Positions 15,640-23,963 of a stretch of 47,211 nucleotides of DNA are shown here, one piece after another (the first letter of the stretch is position 1; each line of letters opens with the position of its first letter). The notes under the pieces were generated by a model. The model did no database searches and was not told the DNA's origin. It saw nothing but the letters and a program-made list of their open reading frames with translations. This DNA comes from Rhodoferax sp. (GTDB taxonomy: Bacteria > Pseudomonadota > Gammaproteobacteria > Burkholderiales > Burkholderiaceae_C): the NCBI RefSeq assembly GCF_030697375.1, contig NZ_JAUYQD010000067.1:1-47211 (forward strand). Direction: 5' to 3'. The position numbers and the translations under genes are program-made.

Positions 15640-15667
15640 GCGCGCTATTGTCGCCGTTGACAAAACC

Positions 15668-16393
15668 CTATTGCGTGGCCATCACCGCTTTTTGGATTTT
15701 TTCAATCGTCATGTCCTTATGCATTTTTTGCAACACGGCGGTCAGCCGGGGTGCAAGTGCGGCATGCTTTTGGTGCAGATAGTGGTACACCGGAAAGCTG
15801 ACCAGCGGCGGAGTGAGGATGCCGATGCCCTCCAGTTGCAGCGCTTTGATGACAGCCAGCCCGGACGCGCGGTTCGCCACCACCACATCGGTGCGTCCCA
15901 ATTCCATTTTTTGAAACGCTTGTTGCATGGTGAGTACCGGCTCGATCTTCATGCCCTGTGTGTTTTGCTCCACAATTTTGATGCCCCGGACAAAACCAAT
16001 GGTGAAGGGGCGCAGGCTTTCCCAGCCGTTCACCACAAAGGTGGTGCCGCGTGTGAAGACCACAATTTCATAGGTCAGCAAAGGCACCGGTACGATCATC
16101 AGGTTGGGGTAGACCTTCTCCATACCCACCTTGCGGTACAACTCCCCGTCCATTTTGCCGGTGTTCGCGCTGAGCAAGGAACGTTCTCCCGGTAGCCGGT
16201 GTACTTCCAGCTGCAGACCCAGCCGGTGGTAGGCTTCGCCCATCACCTGTTCGGCAATGCTGGTGGCGGGATCCTGCTCCAGCAATGTGGATACATGCAT
16301 GGTGGGGCTGTCCAGCGCCAGCGCGGACGCCCCCGTGAAAGCGGGTGTGATGGCGAATTTAAGGAGGACGCGGCGCAGCATGCGCCAAAGCAT
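15668..16393 (-). CDS. Periplasmic solute-binding protein (SBP_bac_3 type)
   Basis: A 241-residue protein with an N-terminal signal (RRVLLKFAITPAFTGASALA) and a type 2 periplasmic-binding fold: a Y-H-R-L-G-L-Q-L-E-V hinge strand, G-E-R-S-L-L-S-A-N-T-G-K-M-D-G-E-L-Y-R, and F-V-R-G-I-K-I. No transporter genes are nearby, which is common for this group of orphan binding proteins in betaproteobacteria. The ligand is unknown; similar proteins are labelled polar amino-acid receptors but may be sensors. It ends 28 nt from the trmL start region and follows comF on the same strand by 18 nt. Confidence 0.8.
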   Translation of the reverse strand: MLWRMLRRVLLKFAITPAFTGASALALDSPTMHVSTLLEQDPATSIAEQVMGEAYHRLGLQLEVHRLPGERSLLSANTGKMDGELYRKVGMEKVYPNLMIVPVPLLTYEIVVFTRGTTFVVNGWESLRPFTIGFVRGIKIVEQNTQGMKIEPVLTMQQAFQKMELGRTDVVVANRASGLAVIKALQLEGIGILTPPLVSFPVYHYLHQKHAALAPRLTAVLQKMHKDMTIEKIQKAVMATQ

Positions 16394-16411
16394 ACACCCC
16401 GTCAGGGCCGC

Positions 16412-17107
16412 TTACTCGGTGCGCGCAAACACCATCGCCGTGATGTGCTCCGCACCTGCTTGCCGTACAACACCTGCCGCAGCGTGCAGCGAAGCGCCGC
16501 TGGTCATCACATCGTCCAGCAGCACCACGCGCCGCCCCTTGAGGTGGGTCGCCTGCAAGGGGTCCACCGCAAAAGCGTGTTGCACACTGCGCAGCCGCTC
16601 CTTGCGGGGCAGGGAGCTTTGGGGCGGTGTGTCCTGGATGCGCAGCAGCACCTGGGGCATGACTTTGGCAGGCTCCAGGGCGCGGGCCAAGACCAGGGCC
16701 TGGTTGAAACCCCGTTCCCGCAGGCGTTCGCGTGACAAGGGCATGGGAAGCAGTACATCGGCAGATTCCAGCGCAGGCTCCACCCAGGGCGCACTGCGCA
16801 TCAGCGTGGCCAGGCTGGCGGCCCAGCCGGTGTGCTGGCGGAATTTGAAGTCCACCACCAGGCCGGACCATGGGTAGGCGTAGGGCACGGCGGCCAGGGC
16901 CTGGTCCAGTGGCGGCGGGTCCGTGGTGCAGGCACCGCACAGGCGCATGCCCGTGGGCAGCGGCAGGGCGCAGCGCTGGCAGCGGTGCACGGGTTGGGCA
17001 AACTGCGCCACGCAGGTCTCGCACACCGGTTGCGACGGCCAGGCGTGGCACACCGCGCACTGGCTGGGCAGGGATTGGGATACCCTTGAGAGCAACTGGC
17101 GAAACAT
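16412..17107 (-). CDS. comF: ComF-family phosphoribosyltransferase-like protein
   Basis: A 231-residue protein. The N-terminal quarter carries four Cys pairs likely to bind zinc (C-A-V-C-H, C-E-T-C, C-Q-R-C, C-G-A-C). The C-terminal half has P-M-P-L-S-R-E-R-L-R-E-R-G-F-N-Q-A and the PRPP-loop V-V-L-L-D-D-V-M-T-S-G-A-S. ComF acts in DNA uptake in competent bacteria, probably with ComFA or PriA, though its chemistry is unsettled. It is divergent from the BioC-like gene with 43 nt between starts. Confidence 0.92.
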   Translation of the reverse strand: MFRQLLSRVSQSLPSQCAVCHAWPSQPVCETCVAQFAQPVHRCQRCALPLPTGMRLCGACTTDPPPLDQALAAVPYAYPWSGLVVDFKFRQHTGWAASLATLMRSAPWVEPALESADVLLPMPLSRERLRERGFNQALVLARALEPAKVMPQVLLRIQDTPPQSSLPRKERLRSVQHAFAVDPLQATHLKGRRVVLLDDVMTSGASLHAAAGVVRQAGAEHITAMVFARTE

Positions 17108-17150
17108 GCCATCAATATACTCCCGCCCCTTTCACCCAATCCACCGAGCT

Positions 17151-18056
17151 ATGAGCACCGAGCGCCCCCCCACCATTGACCCCCGTGCCGCCGCCCGTTG
17201 GGCCGCGTTGCTTCCCGCCGCCACCGATCCCCGCTCCCCCTGGTTGCATGAAGAGGTGGCACGCCGCATGGAAGAGCGCCTGCAGTGGATTGTGAAAAAA
17301 CCGGCGCGCTGGGTGCACTGGGCGCCTCTGCGCGGTGGCCTGCAAGCGCAGGCGCTGCTGACCCAGCGCTACCCAAAATCTGAATGTTTTGTGATGGAAA
17401 CCCGCACAGAACGTGCGCAGACAGCTACTAAATCCATAGCAAACCCGTGGTGGAAACCGCAGCGCTGGTTGGGGGCTTCGGTGCGCTTCGAAGCGCCAGC
17501 GCAACCGGTACAAATGGTGTGGGCCAATATGGCGCTGCACATGGAGGCCGATCCACAGGCATTGATCGGCCATTGGCACCGCCTGTTGGAGGACGATGGG
17601 TTTGTGATGTTTTCCTGCCTGGGGCCCGACACGCTGCGCGAGTTGCGCCGGGTCTTTGCCGAGCGGGGGTGGCCACCGCCCTCGCACGAATTCACCGACA
17701 TGCACGACTGGGGCGACATGCTGATGCACGCGGGGTTTGCCGAGCCGGTGATGGACATGGAGCACATCACCCTGAGCTTTGCGTCGCCCGAACGTTTGTT
17801 GGTGGAGTTGCGCGAACTGGGGCGCAACCTGCATGCGGCGCGCTTTTCCGGTTTGCGGGGGCGCGGCTGGCGCGATGCGCTGCACGGCGCATTGGCCCGT
17901 GAATTGGCCCCGCAGTCGGCGGGCAAAGGCCTGGAACTCACCTTTGAAATCATTTACGGACACGCCTTCAAACCCCAGCCACGGCTGACGGTCCAGCCAC
18001 AAACCACGGTTTCACTGGATGCAATGCGCAAAGCTTTGAGGCAGGGCAAACCCTAA
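17151..18056 (+). CDS. BioC-like methyltransferase-fold protein, degenerate SAM site
   Basis: A 301-residue protein. The C-terminal half fits the methyltransferases annotated as BioC (malonyl-ACP O-methyltransferase, entry to biotin synthesis): V-W-A-N-M-A-L-H, G-F-V-M-F-S-C-L-G-P-D-T-L-R-E-L and the P-P-S-H-E-F-T-D-M-H-D-W-G-D-M-L run. The place of motif I, normally D-L-G-C-G-x-G, instead reads about W-A-P-L-R-G-G, so SAM binding is doubtful. Residues about 84-98 (ETRTERAQTATKSIA) are encoded by an antisense copy of the dispersed repeat. ATG at 17151; the longer frame upstream overlaps comF. Enzyme activity uncertain. Confidence 0.75.
   Translation: MSTERPPTIDPRAAARWAALLPAATDPRSPWLHEEVARRMEERLQWIVKKPARWVHWAPLRGGLQAQALLTQRYPKSECFVMETRTERAQTATKSIANPWWKPQRWLGASVRFEAPAQPVQMVWANMALHMEADPQALIGHWHRLLEDDGFVMFSCLGPDTLRELRRVFAERGWPPPSHEFTDMHDWGDMLMHAGFAEPVMDMEHITLSFASPERLLVELRELGRNLHAARFSGLRGRGWRDALHGALARELAPQSAGKGLELTFEIIYGHAFKPQPRLTVQPQTTVSLDAMRKALRQGKP
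17401..17440 (-). repeat. Dispersed repeat, copy E (inside BioC-like gene)
   Basis: On the minus strand: GCTAT-(7)-GTAGC, TGTCTGCGCA, spacer, TGCGGG. It is closest to copy B. It lies antisense in the gene and reads A-Q-T-A-T-K-S-I-A in the gene's frame. Confidence 0.75.
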
Positions 18057-18125
18057 TACGGCATCGTTTGACATCCGGGCTTGACAAGTATCCTTAAACC
18101 CGTCCAACTGCAAAGGTGCGTGGGC

Positions 18126-18199
18126 TACAATCATCGACAACCTAATTTTGGTTGGGTGTGCCCGTTTGCTCCCAAAAAGTGCAACCCTGGTTCGGGTTG
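18126..18199 (+). promoter_or_regulatory. Cox operon promoter -10 candidate and leader hairpins
   Basis: TACAAT at 18126-18131 is a good -10; no clear -35 is seen at the right distance. In the presumed leader two small stems follow: CAACC-(7)-GGTTG at 18138-18154 and CAACCC-TGGTTC-GGGTTG at 18182-18199. Their left arms are alike, so they could also pair across. The coxB start is 29 nt further on. Confidence 0.4.
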
Positions 18200-18227
18200 G
18201 GCCTGATTAATTTGATGCAATGAAGAA

Positions 18228-19421
18228 ATGAACATGATGAAGAGCATTCTCAAAAAATTGGCTTCACTGCTGCTGGCAGCCAGCGCATGGGCGCTCACCG
18301 CAGCTTTCACTTTGGCGCATGCGGTGGGCGACCTTCCCGGTGGCCCCGCAGTCCGTCAATTGAATCTGCACCCGCCTGTCACCAAAATTGCCGAAGAACA
18401 GGCATGGCTGCATTGGTTCATGTTGATTCTGTGCTCCGTGATTTTTGTGGGCGTGTTTTCGGTGATGTTCTATTCCATCTGGAAACACCGCAAATCGGTG
18501 GGCCACAAGCCCGCCACCTTCCACGAGTCCGTCACCGTGGAAATTGTTTGGACCCTGATTCCTTTTGTCATCGTCATCCTGATGGCGCTGCCCGCCACCA
18601 AAGTGGTGGTGGCCATGAAGGACACCACCAATGCGGACCTGACCATCAAGGCTACGGGGATGCAGTGGAAATGGGGCTATGACTACCTGAAGGGTGAGGG
18701 CGAGGGCATTGGTTTTACCTCGTCACTGGACCGGACACAACGCGTGATGTCGGACAACGGTGGTCCGGCCAAGGACGAAGTTGTGGATGACTATCTGCTC
18801 AAGGTGGACAACCCGATGGTGGTGCCCGTGGGTAAAAAGATTCGCGTTATCACCACGGCGACCGATGTGATTCACGCCTTTGCCGTGCCCTCGTTCGGCA
18901 TCAAGCAAGATGCCATTCCTGGTTTTGTGCGCGACACCTGGTTCCGCGCCGACAAGGTGGGGGATTACCACGGCCAATGCGTCGAGTTGTGCGGCAAAGA
19001 GCATGCCTACATGCCCATCCATGTGAAGGTGCTGTCTGAGCAGGACTATTCCGCTTGGGTGGCTGCAGAGCAGAAGAAGATGGCCGCCAAGGCCGACGAC
19101 CCTGCCAAAGTCTGGACGCAAGCCGATATCGTCAAGCGCGGTGAAAAAATCTATGCTGCCAACTGTGCTGCTTGCCACCAAGCCAATGGCAAGGGTGCGG
19201 GCTCCATCAAAGCGCTGGACGGCTCCGCCGTGGTGCTGGATGGCGACAAGAGCAAGCAGATTTTGGTGGTTTTGAATGGGCAAAACAAAGGCGCCATGCC
19301 GTCTTGGAAAGCCCTGAGCGACACCGACATCGCCGCGGTCGTCAGCTACACCAAGAACAACTGGTCCAACAAGACCGGGCAAGTGGTGCAGCCTGCCGAT
19401 GTCCTGGCCTTGCGCAAGTAA
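18228..19421 (+). CDS. coxB: Cytochrome c oxidase subunit II with fused cytochrome c
   Basis: A 397-residue subunit. A signal/first helix (about 1-31) and two membrane helices (about 62-85, 103-125) lead to a periplasmic cupredoxin domain with the CuA ligands in H-G-Q-C-V-E-L-C-G-K-E-H-A-Y-M (about 247-261). A C-terminal class I cytochrome c domain has C-A-A-C-H near 311 and a later Met, so electrons enter through this heme, then CuA, then heme a. It is the caa3-like form common in betaproteobacteria. It is the first gene of the oxidase operon; coxA follows after 62 nt. Confidence 0.96.
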   Translation: MNMMKSILKKLASLLLAASAWALTAAFTLAHAVGDLPGGPAVRQLNLHPPVTKIAEEQAWLHWFMLILCSVIFVGVFSVMFYSIWKHRKSVGHKPATFHESVTVEIVWTLIPFVIVILMALPATKVVVAMKDTTNADLTIKATGMQWKWGYDYLKGEGEGIGFTSSLDRTQRVMSDNGGPAKDEVVDDYLLKVDNPMVVPVGKKIRVITTATDVIHAFAVPSFGIKQDAIPGFVRDTWFRADKVGDYHGQCVELCGKEHAYMPIHVKVLSEQDYSAWVAAEQKKMAAKADDPAKVWTQADIVKRGEKIYAANCAACHQANGKGAGSIKALDGSAVVLDGDKSKQILVVLNGQNKGAMPSWKALSDTDIAAVVSYTKNNWSNKTGQVVQPADVLALRK

Positions 19422-19483
19422 TCTGACACCGACTGCACAAGCCGCACTACCGCCGAATTACGAGAATTGAGAAGGAAATCAGG

Positions 19484-21100
19484 ATGAGCGCCGTTTTAGA
19501 CCATCACGATCATGCCCATGACGACCACCACCACGCCCCCACGGGCTGGCAGCGTTGGGTGTATGCCACCAACCACAAGGACATCGGTACGCTGTATTTG
19601 TTGTTTGCCTTCACCATGCTGATGGTGGGCGGGGTGTTGGCCCTGTTGATCCGCGCAGAGTTGTTTCAGCCCGGCTTGCAGTTGGTGAACCCGGAGTTGT
19701 TCAATTCACTCACCACCATGCACGGTCTGATCATGGTGTTCGGCGCCATCATGCCGGCCTTTGTCGGTTTTGCGAACTGGATGATCCCGCTGCAAATCGG
19801 CGCGGCCGATATGGCCTTTGCCCGCATGAATAACTTCAGCTTCTGGCTGATGGTTCCTGCCGGCCTGATGCTGGTGGGGTCCTTCTTCATGCCCGGTGGT
19901 GCACCTGCGGCGGGCTGGACGCTGTACGCGCCGCTGACCCTGCAAATGGGCCCCAGCATGGACGCCGGCATTTTTGCCATGCACATCCTGGGTGCTTCTT
20001 CCATCATGGGCTCGATCAACATCATCGTGACCATCTTGAACATGCGCGCCCCTGGCATGACCTTGATGAAGATGCCCATGTTCTGCTGGACCTGGCTGAT
20101 CACCGCCTACCTGCTAATCGCGGTGATGCCGGTGTTGGCCGGTGCCATCACCATGACGCTGACGGACCGCCACTTTGGCACCAGCTTCTTCAATCCCGCT
20201 GGCGGCGGTGACCCGGTGATGTACCAGCACATCTTCTGGTTCTTCGGCCACCCCGAGGTGTACATCATGATTTTGCCGGCCTTCGGCATCATCAGCCAGA
20301 TCGTGCCCGCCTTTGCCCGCAAGAAGCTGTTTGGCTACGCCTCCATGGTGTACGCCACATCGTCGATTGCCATCCTGTCCTTCATCGTGTGGGCGCACCA
20401 TATGTTCACCACCGGCATGCCGGTGACCGGCCAGCTGTTCTTTATGTACGCCACCATGCTGATCGCCGTGCCGACTGCCGTGAAGATTTTCAACTGGATC
20501 GCCACCATGTGGCAGGGTTCCATGACCTTTGAGACCCCCATGCTGTTTGCGGTGGGTTTCATCTTTGTGTTCACCATCGGTGGCTTCACCGGCTTGATTC
20601 CTGCGGTGGCCCCGATTGACATCCAGTTGCAAGACACCTACTACATCGTGGCGCACTTCCACTACGTGTTGGTGGCAGGTTCCCTGTTTGCGATGTTTGC
20701 CGGCTACTACTATTGGTCCCCCAAATGGACCGGAGTCATGTACAGCGAAACCCGTGGCCGTATTCACTTCTGGTGGTCCATCATTTCCTTTAATGTGACC
20801 TTTTTCCCCATGCACTTCCTGGGTCTGGCCGGCATGCCACGCCGTTATGCCGACTACCCCATGCAGTTTGCCGACTTCAACATGGTGGCCTCCATCGGCG
20901 GTTTCTTCTTTGGCTTTGCGCAGGTGTACTTCTTCTTGTGCATCGTGGTGCCTGCCATGCGTGGACAAGGCGAAAAAGCCGTGCAAAAACCCTGGGAGGC
21001 TGCGGAAGGCCTGGAGTGGGAAGTGCCTTCGCCAGCGCCTTTCCATACCTTTGAGACCCCTCCCAAGCTGGACATCACCGCCACCAAAGTGATTGGGTAA
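19484..21100 (+). CDS. coxA: Cytochrome c oxidase subunit I
   Basis: A 538-residue heme-copper oxidase core with 12 membrane segments. Visible ligands are the low-spin heme His in T-M-H-G-L-I-M-V-F-G, the CuB His and cross-linked Tyr in G-H-P-E-V-Y, the CuB H-H pair in W-A-H-H-M-F, and the heme a / a3 ligands in H-F-H-Y-V-L-V. These define the A family with the D and K proton paths. The N-terminus is His/Asp-rich (HHDHAHDDHHHA), perhaps a metal-binding tail. AAGGAAATCAGG precedes the ATG. Confidence 0.97.
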   Translation: MSAVLDHHDHAHDDHHHAPTGWQRWVYATNHKDIGTLYLLFAFTMLMVGGVLALLIRAELFQPGLQLVNPELFNSLTTMHGLIMVFGAIMPAFVGFANWMIPLQIGAADMAFARMNNFSFWLMVPAGLMLVGSFFMPGGAPAAGWTLYAPLTLQMGPSMDAGIFAMHILGASSIMGSINIIVTILNMRAPGMTLMKMPMFCWTWLITAYLLIAVMPVLAGAITMTLTDRHFGTSFFNPAGGGDPVMYQHIFWFFGHPEVYIMILPAFGIISQIVPAFARKKLFGYASMVYATSSIAILSFIVWAHHMFTTGMPVTGQLFFMYATMLIAVPTAVKIFNWIATMWQGSMTFETPMLFAVGFIFVFTIGGFTGLIPAVAPIDIQLQDTYYIVAHFHYVLVAGSLFAMFAGYYYWSPKWTGVMYSETRGRIHFWWSIISFNVTFFPMHFLGLAGMPRRYADYPMQFADFNMVASIGGFFFGFAQVYFFLCIVVPAMRGQGEKAVQKPWEAAEGLEWEVPSPAPFHTFETPPKLDITATKVIG

Positions 21101-21106
21101 ACCACC

Positions 21107-21217
21107 ATGACACCTGAACAAAAGAAATCCAACCTCAAAATGGGCCTGATCTTGGCGTCCGTGGCGGCGGTGTTCTTTGTCGGTTTCATGGCCAAGATGG
21201 TCTTGCTGGGCAAATAG
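21107..21217 (+). CDS. Small cytochrome oxidase assembly protein (36 aa)
   Basis: A 36-residue frame from ATG 21107 to TAG 21215-21217, between coxA and ctaG. It starts MTPEQKKSNLKMG, has one membrane helix (LILASVAAVFFVGFMAK) and ends L-L-G-K. A small single-helix protein at exactly this place is a regular feature of betaproteobacterial cox operons and is called a cytochrome oxidase small assembly protein. It is 6 nt after coxA and 3 nt before ctaG. Its role in assembly is inferred from position. Confidence 0.85.
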   Translation: MTPEQKKSNLKMGLILASVAAVFFVGFMAKMVLLGK

Positions 21218-21220
21218 ACG

Positions 21221-21820
21221 ATGAGTCTGCAGCGTGCAAATTTCCACATGGTGCGCAAGCTGGCCGTCATTGCGGTCGGCATGTTTGCCTTCGGCTATGC
21301 ACTGGTGCCTATCTACAAAACCCTGTGTGAGATGACGGGCATCAATGTGCTGGCCCTGGGGGAAGAGTTGACCTCCGGCAAAAGCAACAAGCTGCCCGCC
21401 AACACCCAGATCGACACCAGCCGCACCATCACGGTGGAGTTTGATGCCAATTCCAGCGGACCTTGGGATTTCAAGCCGTCTCAGCGCTCGGTGCAAGTGC
21501 ACCCGGGCGAGTTGGCGACGGTGATGTACGAATTTCAAAACACGCAGAACCGGCGCATGTCGGCCCAGGCCATTGCCAGTTATGCCCCCCAGCAGGCGTC
21601 CAGCCACTTCAACAAGCTGGAATGTTTTTGTTTTAACCAGTACACGCTGGATCCGGGGGAGAAAAGAACCTGGCCCGTGGCTTTTGTGATCGACCCCAAG
21701 CTGTCGAAGGATGTGAAAACCATCACCTTGTCGTACACCTTTTTTGAGGTGGGTGGCAAGACACCGCCCGCGCCAGTGGCCGGTGTGCAGGGGCTGGGCT
21801 TGAGCGCAGTGGGGTCCTGA
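21221..21820 (+). CDS. ctaG: Cytochrome c oxidase assembly protein CtaG/Cox11
   Basis: A 199-residue copper chaperone with one N-terminal membrane helix (about 12-32) and a periplasmic immunoglobulin-like domain. The copper-binding C-F-C-F motif is at about 136-139 in E-C-F-C-F-N-Q. It delivers copper to CuB of subunit I. Its stop overlaps the next start (TGATG). Length and motif are standard. Confidence 0.96.
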   Translation: MSLQRANFHMVRKLAVIAVGMFAFGYALVPIYKTLCEMTGINVLALGEELTSGKSNKLPANTQIDTSRTITVEFDANSSGPWDFKPSQRSVQVHPGELATVMYEFQNTQNRRMSAQAIASYAPQQASSHFNKLECFCFNQYTLDPGEKRTWPVAFVIDPKLSKDVKTITLSYTFFEVGGKTPPAPVAGVQGLGLSAVGS

Positions 21821-22035
21821 TGGTCGAGGACAAACGTACACCCGCTGCCAGGACTTCGTTTTGGCGCAGCATCAAGTTGGTGGCCTGGTCTTTTATGGGT
21901 ATCCGCGGCAACAGCGAATACCAACAAGACCTGGCCAAGGTCAATCCCATGCATGTGGTGGGAGTGGGCATTGTCGGTGTGCTGCTATTGGTGGTAGGCC
22001 TGATCACTCTGGTGAATTGGGTGGTTGCGAAATAA
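21820..22035 (+). CDS. DUF2970 family membrane protein
   Basis: A 71-residue protein. The first half has the DUF2970 pattern F-W-R-S-I-K-L-V-A-W-S-F-M-G-I-R-G-N-S-E-Y-Q-Q-D; the second half is one membrane helix (VVGVGIVGVLLLVVGLITLV). It is found in cox operons of betaproteobacteria at this position. Function unknown. The ATG overlaps the ctaG stop by one base and coxC follows after 18 nt, so it is co-translated with oxidase assembly genes. Confidence 0.9.
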   Translation: MVEDKRTPAARTSFWRSIKLVAWSFMGIRGNSEYQQDLAKVNPMHVVGVGIVGVLLLVVGLITLVNWVVAK

Positions 22036-22053
22036 TTTGGATAGGAGAAGAGA

Positions 22054-22935
22054 ATGAGTTCAACAACACACGGCGCAACGCCGCACTATTTTGTTCCCGG
22101 CCCCTCGCGGCACCCTGCGATGGCAGCCCTGGGTTTGTTTTTTGTCATTCTGGGCGCGGGCCAATGGGTCAACGACGTGGATTGGGGCAAGTACTCGCTC
22201 GCCTTTGGCTTGGTGTGGTTCCTGGGCGTGTTGTACCAGTGGTTCTCCGAGTCGGTGGGTGAGAGCGAAGGCGGCCAGTACGGCCACAAAATTGACCTCT
22301 CCTACCGCTGGAGCATGAGCTGGTTCATTTTCTCGGAAGTCATGTTTTTCGGTGCCTTTTTCACGGCCTTGTGGTGGGCGCGCGCGCATTCGGTGCCGGG
22401 CCTGGGTAACCTGGAAAACTCCGTGCTCTGGCCTGATTTCAAGGCCGTGTGGCCCAGCTTGGCGGCCGGTGTCACCGCCTCGCCTGCCAACATTGTGGAA
22501 CCCTTCACGACCATGGGTCCGTTCTGGTTGCCCACCATCAACACCGCCTTGCTGCTGTCCTCGGGTGTCACGCTGACCATCGCCCACCATGCGCTGGTGG
22601 CCGGCAATCGCAGCAAGACGGTGGGCTTCATGTGGGCCACCGTGCTGCTGGGGGTTACCTTCTTGTGTGTGCAAGGTTATGAGTACTACCATGCCTACAC
22701 CCTGTACAACTTGAAGCTGAGCTCCGGTATTTTTGGCTCCACCTTCTTCATGCTGACGGGTTTTCACGGGTTCCACGTGTTTGTCGGCATGCTGATGCTG
22801 CTGTTCATTACCCTGCGCCTGCAAAAAGGCCACTTCTCCGCCGATCGACATTTCGGCTTTGAAGGCGCGGCCTGGTACTGGCACTTTGTGGACGTGGTCT
22901 GGCTGGGCCTGTACGTGCTGGTGTATTGGCTTTAA
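22054..22935 (+). CDS. coxC: Cytochrome c oxidase subunit III
   Basis: A 293-residue membrane subunit with seven hydrophobic segments. Markers are H-P-A-M-A-A-L near the N-terminus, F-I-F-S-E-V-M-F-F-G-A-F-F in helix 3, and G-F-H-G-F-H-V-F-V-G in a late helix, with W-Y-W-H-F-V-D-V-V-W near the end. It stabilises subunit I and its proton supply. GGAGAAGAGA precedes the ATG. A strong bidirectional terminator follows. Confidence 0.96.
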   Translation: MSSTTHGATPHYFVPGPSRHPAMAALGLFFVILGAGQWVNDVDWGKYSLAFGLVWFLGVLYQWFSESVGESEGGQYGHKIDLSYRWSMSWFIFSEVMFFGAFFTALWWARAHSVPGLGNLENSVLWPDFKAVWPSLAAGVTASPANIVEPFTTMGPFWLPTINTALLLSSGVTLTIAHHALVAGNRSKTVGFMWATVLLGVTFLCVQGYEYYHAYTLYNLKLSSGIFGSTFFMLTGFHGFHVFVGMLMLLFITLRLQKGHFSADRHFGFEGAAWYWHFVDVVWLGLYVLVYWL

Positions 22936-22950
22936 ACTGCGCGGCATAGA

Positions 22951-22979
22951 AAAAAAGGCACCGAGTTCGGTGCCTTTTT
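22951..22979. terminator. Bidirectional terminator between coxC and DUF2909 gene
   Basis: GGCACCGA-GT-TCGGTGCC (22957-22974) is a perfect 8-bp stem with an A run to the left and a T run to the right, so it can stop transcription from both converging genes. Confidence 0.92.
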
Positions 22980-22988
22980 GATTGGGGC

Positions 22989-23210
22989 TCAGCGTCCCTG
23001 GGGGATGCCGGTGGGGTGGATGTAGCCCATTTTCCAGGCGATGAGAATGCAGGCAAACAGCGCAATGGAGAAGCCCACCCGCAAGGCGAGTGCATTCGCC
23101 ATTTTTTTGGATTTCTCCGCAGTCGATGCACCACGGCGCATCATGAAAAACAAGGCGGCACCCAGGCTGCCGAGAATGGCCACAAAGGCAATGATTACAA
23201 GGTACGTCAT
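22989..23210 (-). CDS. DUF2909-type twin-transmembrane protein
   Basis: A 73-residue protein with two membrane helices (VIIAFVAILGSLGAALFFM and GFSIALFACILIAWKMGYI) joined by a basic loop, ending in a P-x-G-I-P tail. This is the DUF2909 layout, with the A-L-A-L-R-V-G-F-S motif. Function unknown. It is the only minus-strand gene in the oxidase cluster and its start lies 15 nt from the surf1 start on the other strand, so the two share a very short divergent region. Confidence 0.85.
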   Translation of the reverse strand: MTYLVIIAFVAILGSLGAALFFMMRRGASTAEKSKKMANALALRVGFSIALFACILIAWKMGYIHPTGIPQGR

Positions 23211-23225
23211 GGGCAGGATTATCTG

Positions 23226-23963
23226 GTGAATGCCCGATTCAAGTGGGTCGTGCTGACTTTTGCCACTGTGGTGGCCATTGGCATTACCCTGTCTTTGGGA
23301 GGGTGGCAGCTGTCGCGCGCCGCCCAAAAGCAGGCCCTGCAGGCGGCGGTGCTCGCCCAAGCTGCCCAACCCGTGCTGGACGGTGTGGCTTTGCAAAGCG
23401 CAGCCGACCCATGGGCCCTGGTCCACCAGCGGGTGCGCTTGACGGGCACCTGGGTGCCGGGGGCCACCGTGTTGTTGGACAACCGCCCCATGGATGGACG
23501 GGTCGGGTTTTTCGCCATGACGCCCTTGTTGCTGCAAGGAAGCCAGGCCGCCATCCTGGTGCAGCGCGGCTGGGTGCCCCGCAACTTTGAAGACCGCACA
23601 CGTCTGCCGCGCCTGGAAACACCCGCGGGTGTGGTGGAGATCGAGGGGCGCATTGCCCCGCCGCCGGCCAAGCTATACGAGTTGGGTGGGGCAAGCGGTG
23701 GCGCAATCCGGCAAAATCTCGACCTGGCGCAATTTCGGACCGAAACCGGGCTGGCCTTGATGGCGGTCACCTTGCAGCAAACCGGTGCACCCAGCGAAGG
23801 CTTGCTGCGCGACTGGGCCGCTGCCCATGTGGGCGTGGACCGGCATTACGGCTACGCCTTCCAGTGGTTTGGTTTGGCGGCTTTGATCGCCGTGCTCTAC
23901 TTCTGGTTTCAAATCGTGCGACGTTTCATTTACCGACCCAAGGACACCTCTTTACATGGCTAG
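23226..23963 (+). CDS. SURF1-family oxidase assembly protein
   Basis: A 245-residue protein with one helix at each end (FKWVVLTFATVVAIGITLSLGGWQ cut by a Gly-rich turn; and about 205-230) and a periplasmic domain between. SURF1 markers are L-G-x-W-Q, R-P-M-D-G-R-V-G-F, and Q-R-G-W-V-P, then H-x-x-Y-A-x-Q-W-F at the start of the last helix. It helps place heme a in subunit I. The start is GTG at 23226; the open frame before it overlaps the divergent gene. The stop overlaps the next gene by 8 nt. Confidence 0.93.
   Translation: MNARFKWVVLTFATVVAIGITLSLGGWQLSRAAQKQALQAAVLAQAAQPVLDGVALQSAADPWALVHQRVRLTGTWVPGATVLLDNRPMDGRVGFFAMTPLLLQGSQAAILVQRGWVPRNFEDRTRLPRLETPAGVVEIEGRIAPPPAKLYELGGASGGAIRQNLDLAQFRTETGLALMAVTLQQTGAPSEGLLRDWAAAHVGVDRHYGYAFQWFGLAALIAVLYFWFQIVRRFIYRPKDTSLHG

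Noticed and set aside
20114..21841. 575-codon minus frame opposite coxA and ctaG
   Set aside because: Antisense shadow; no domain, and it spans several real genes.
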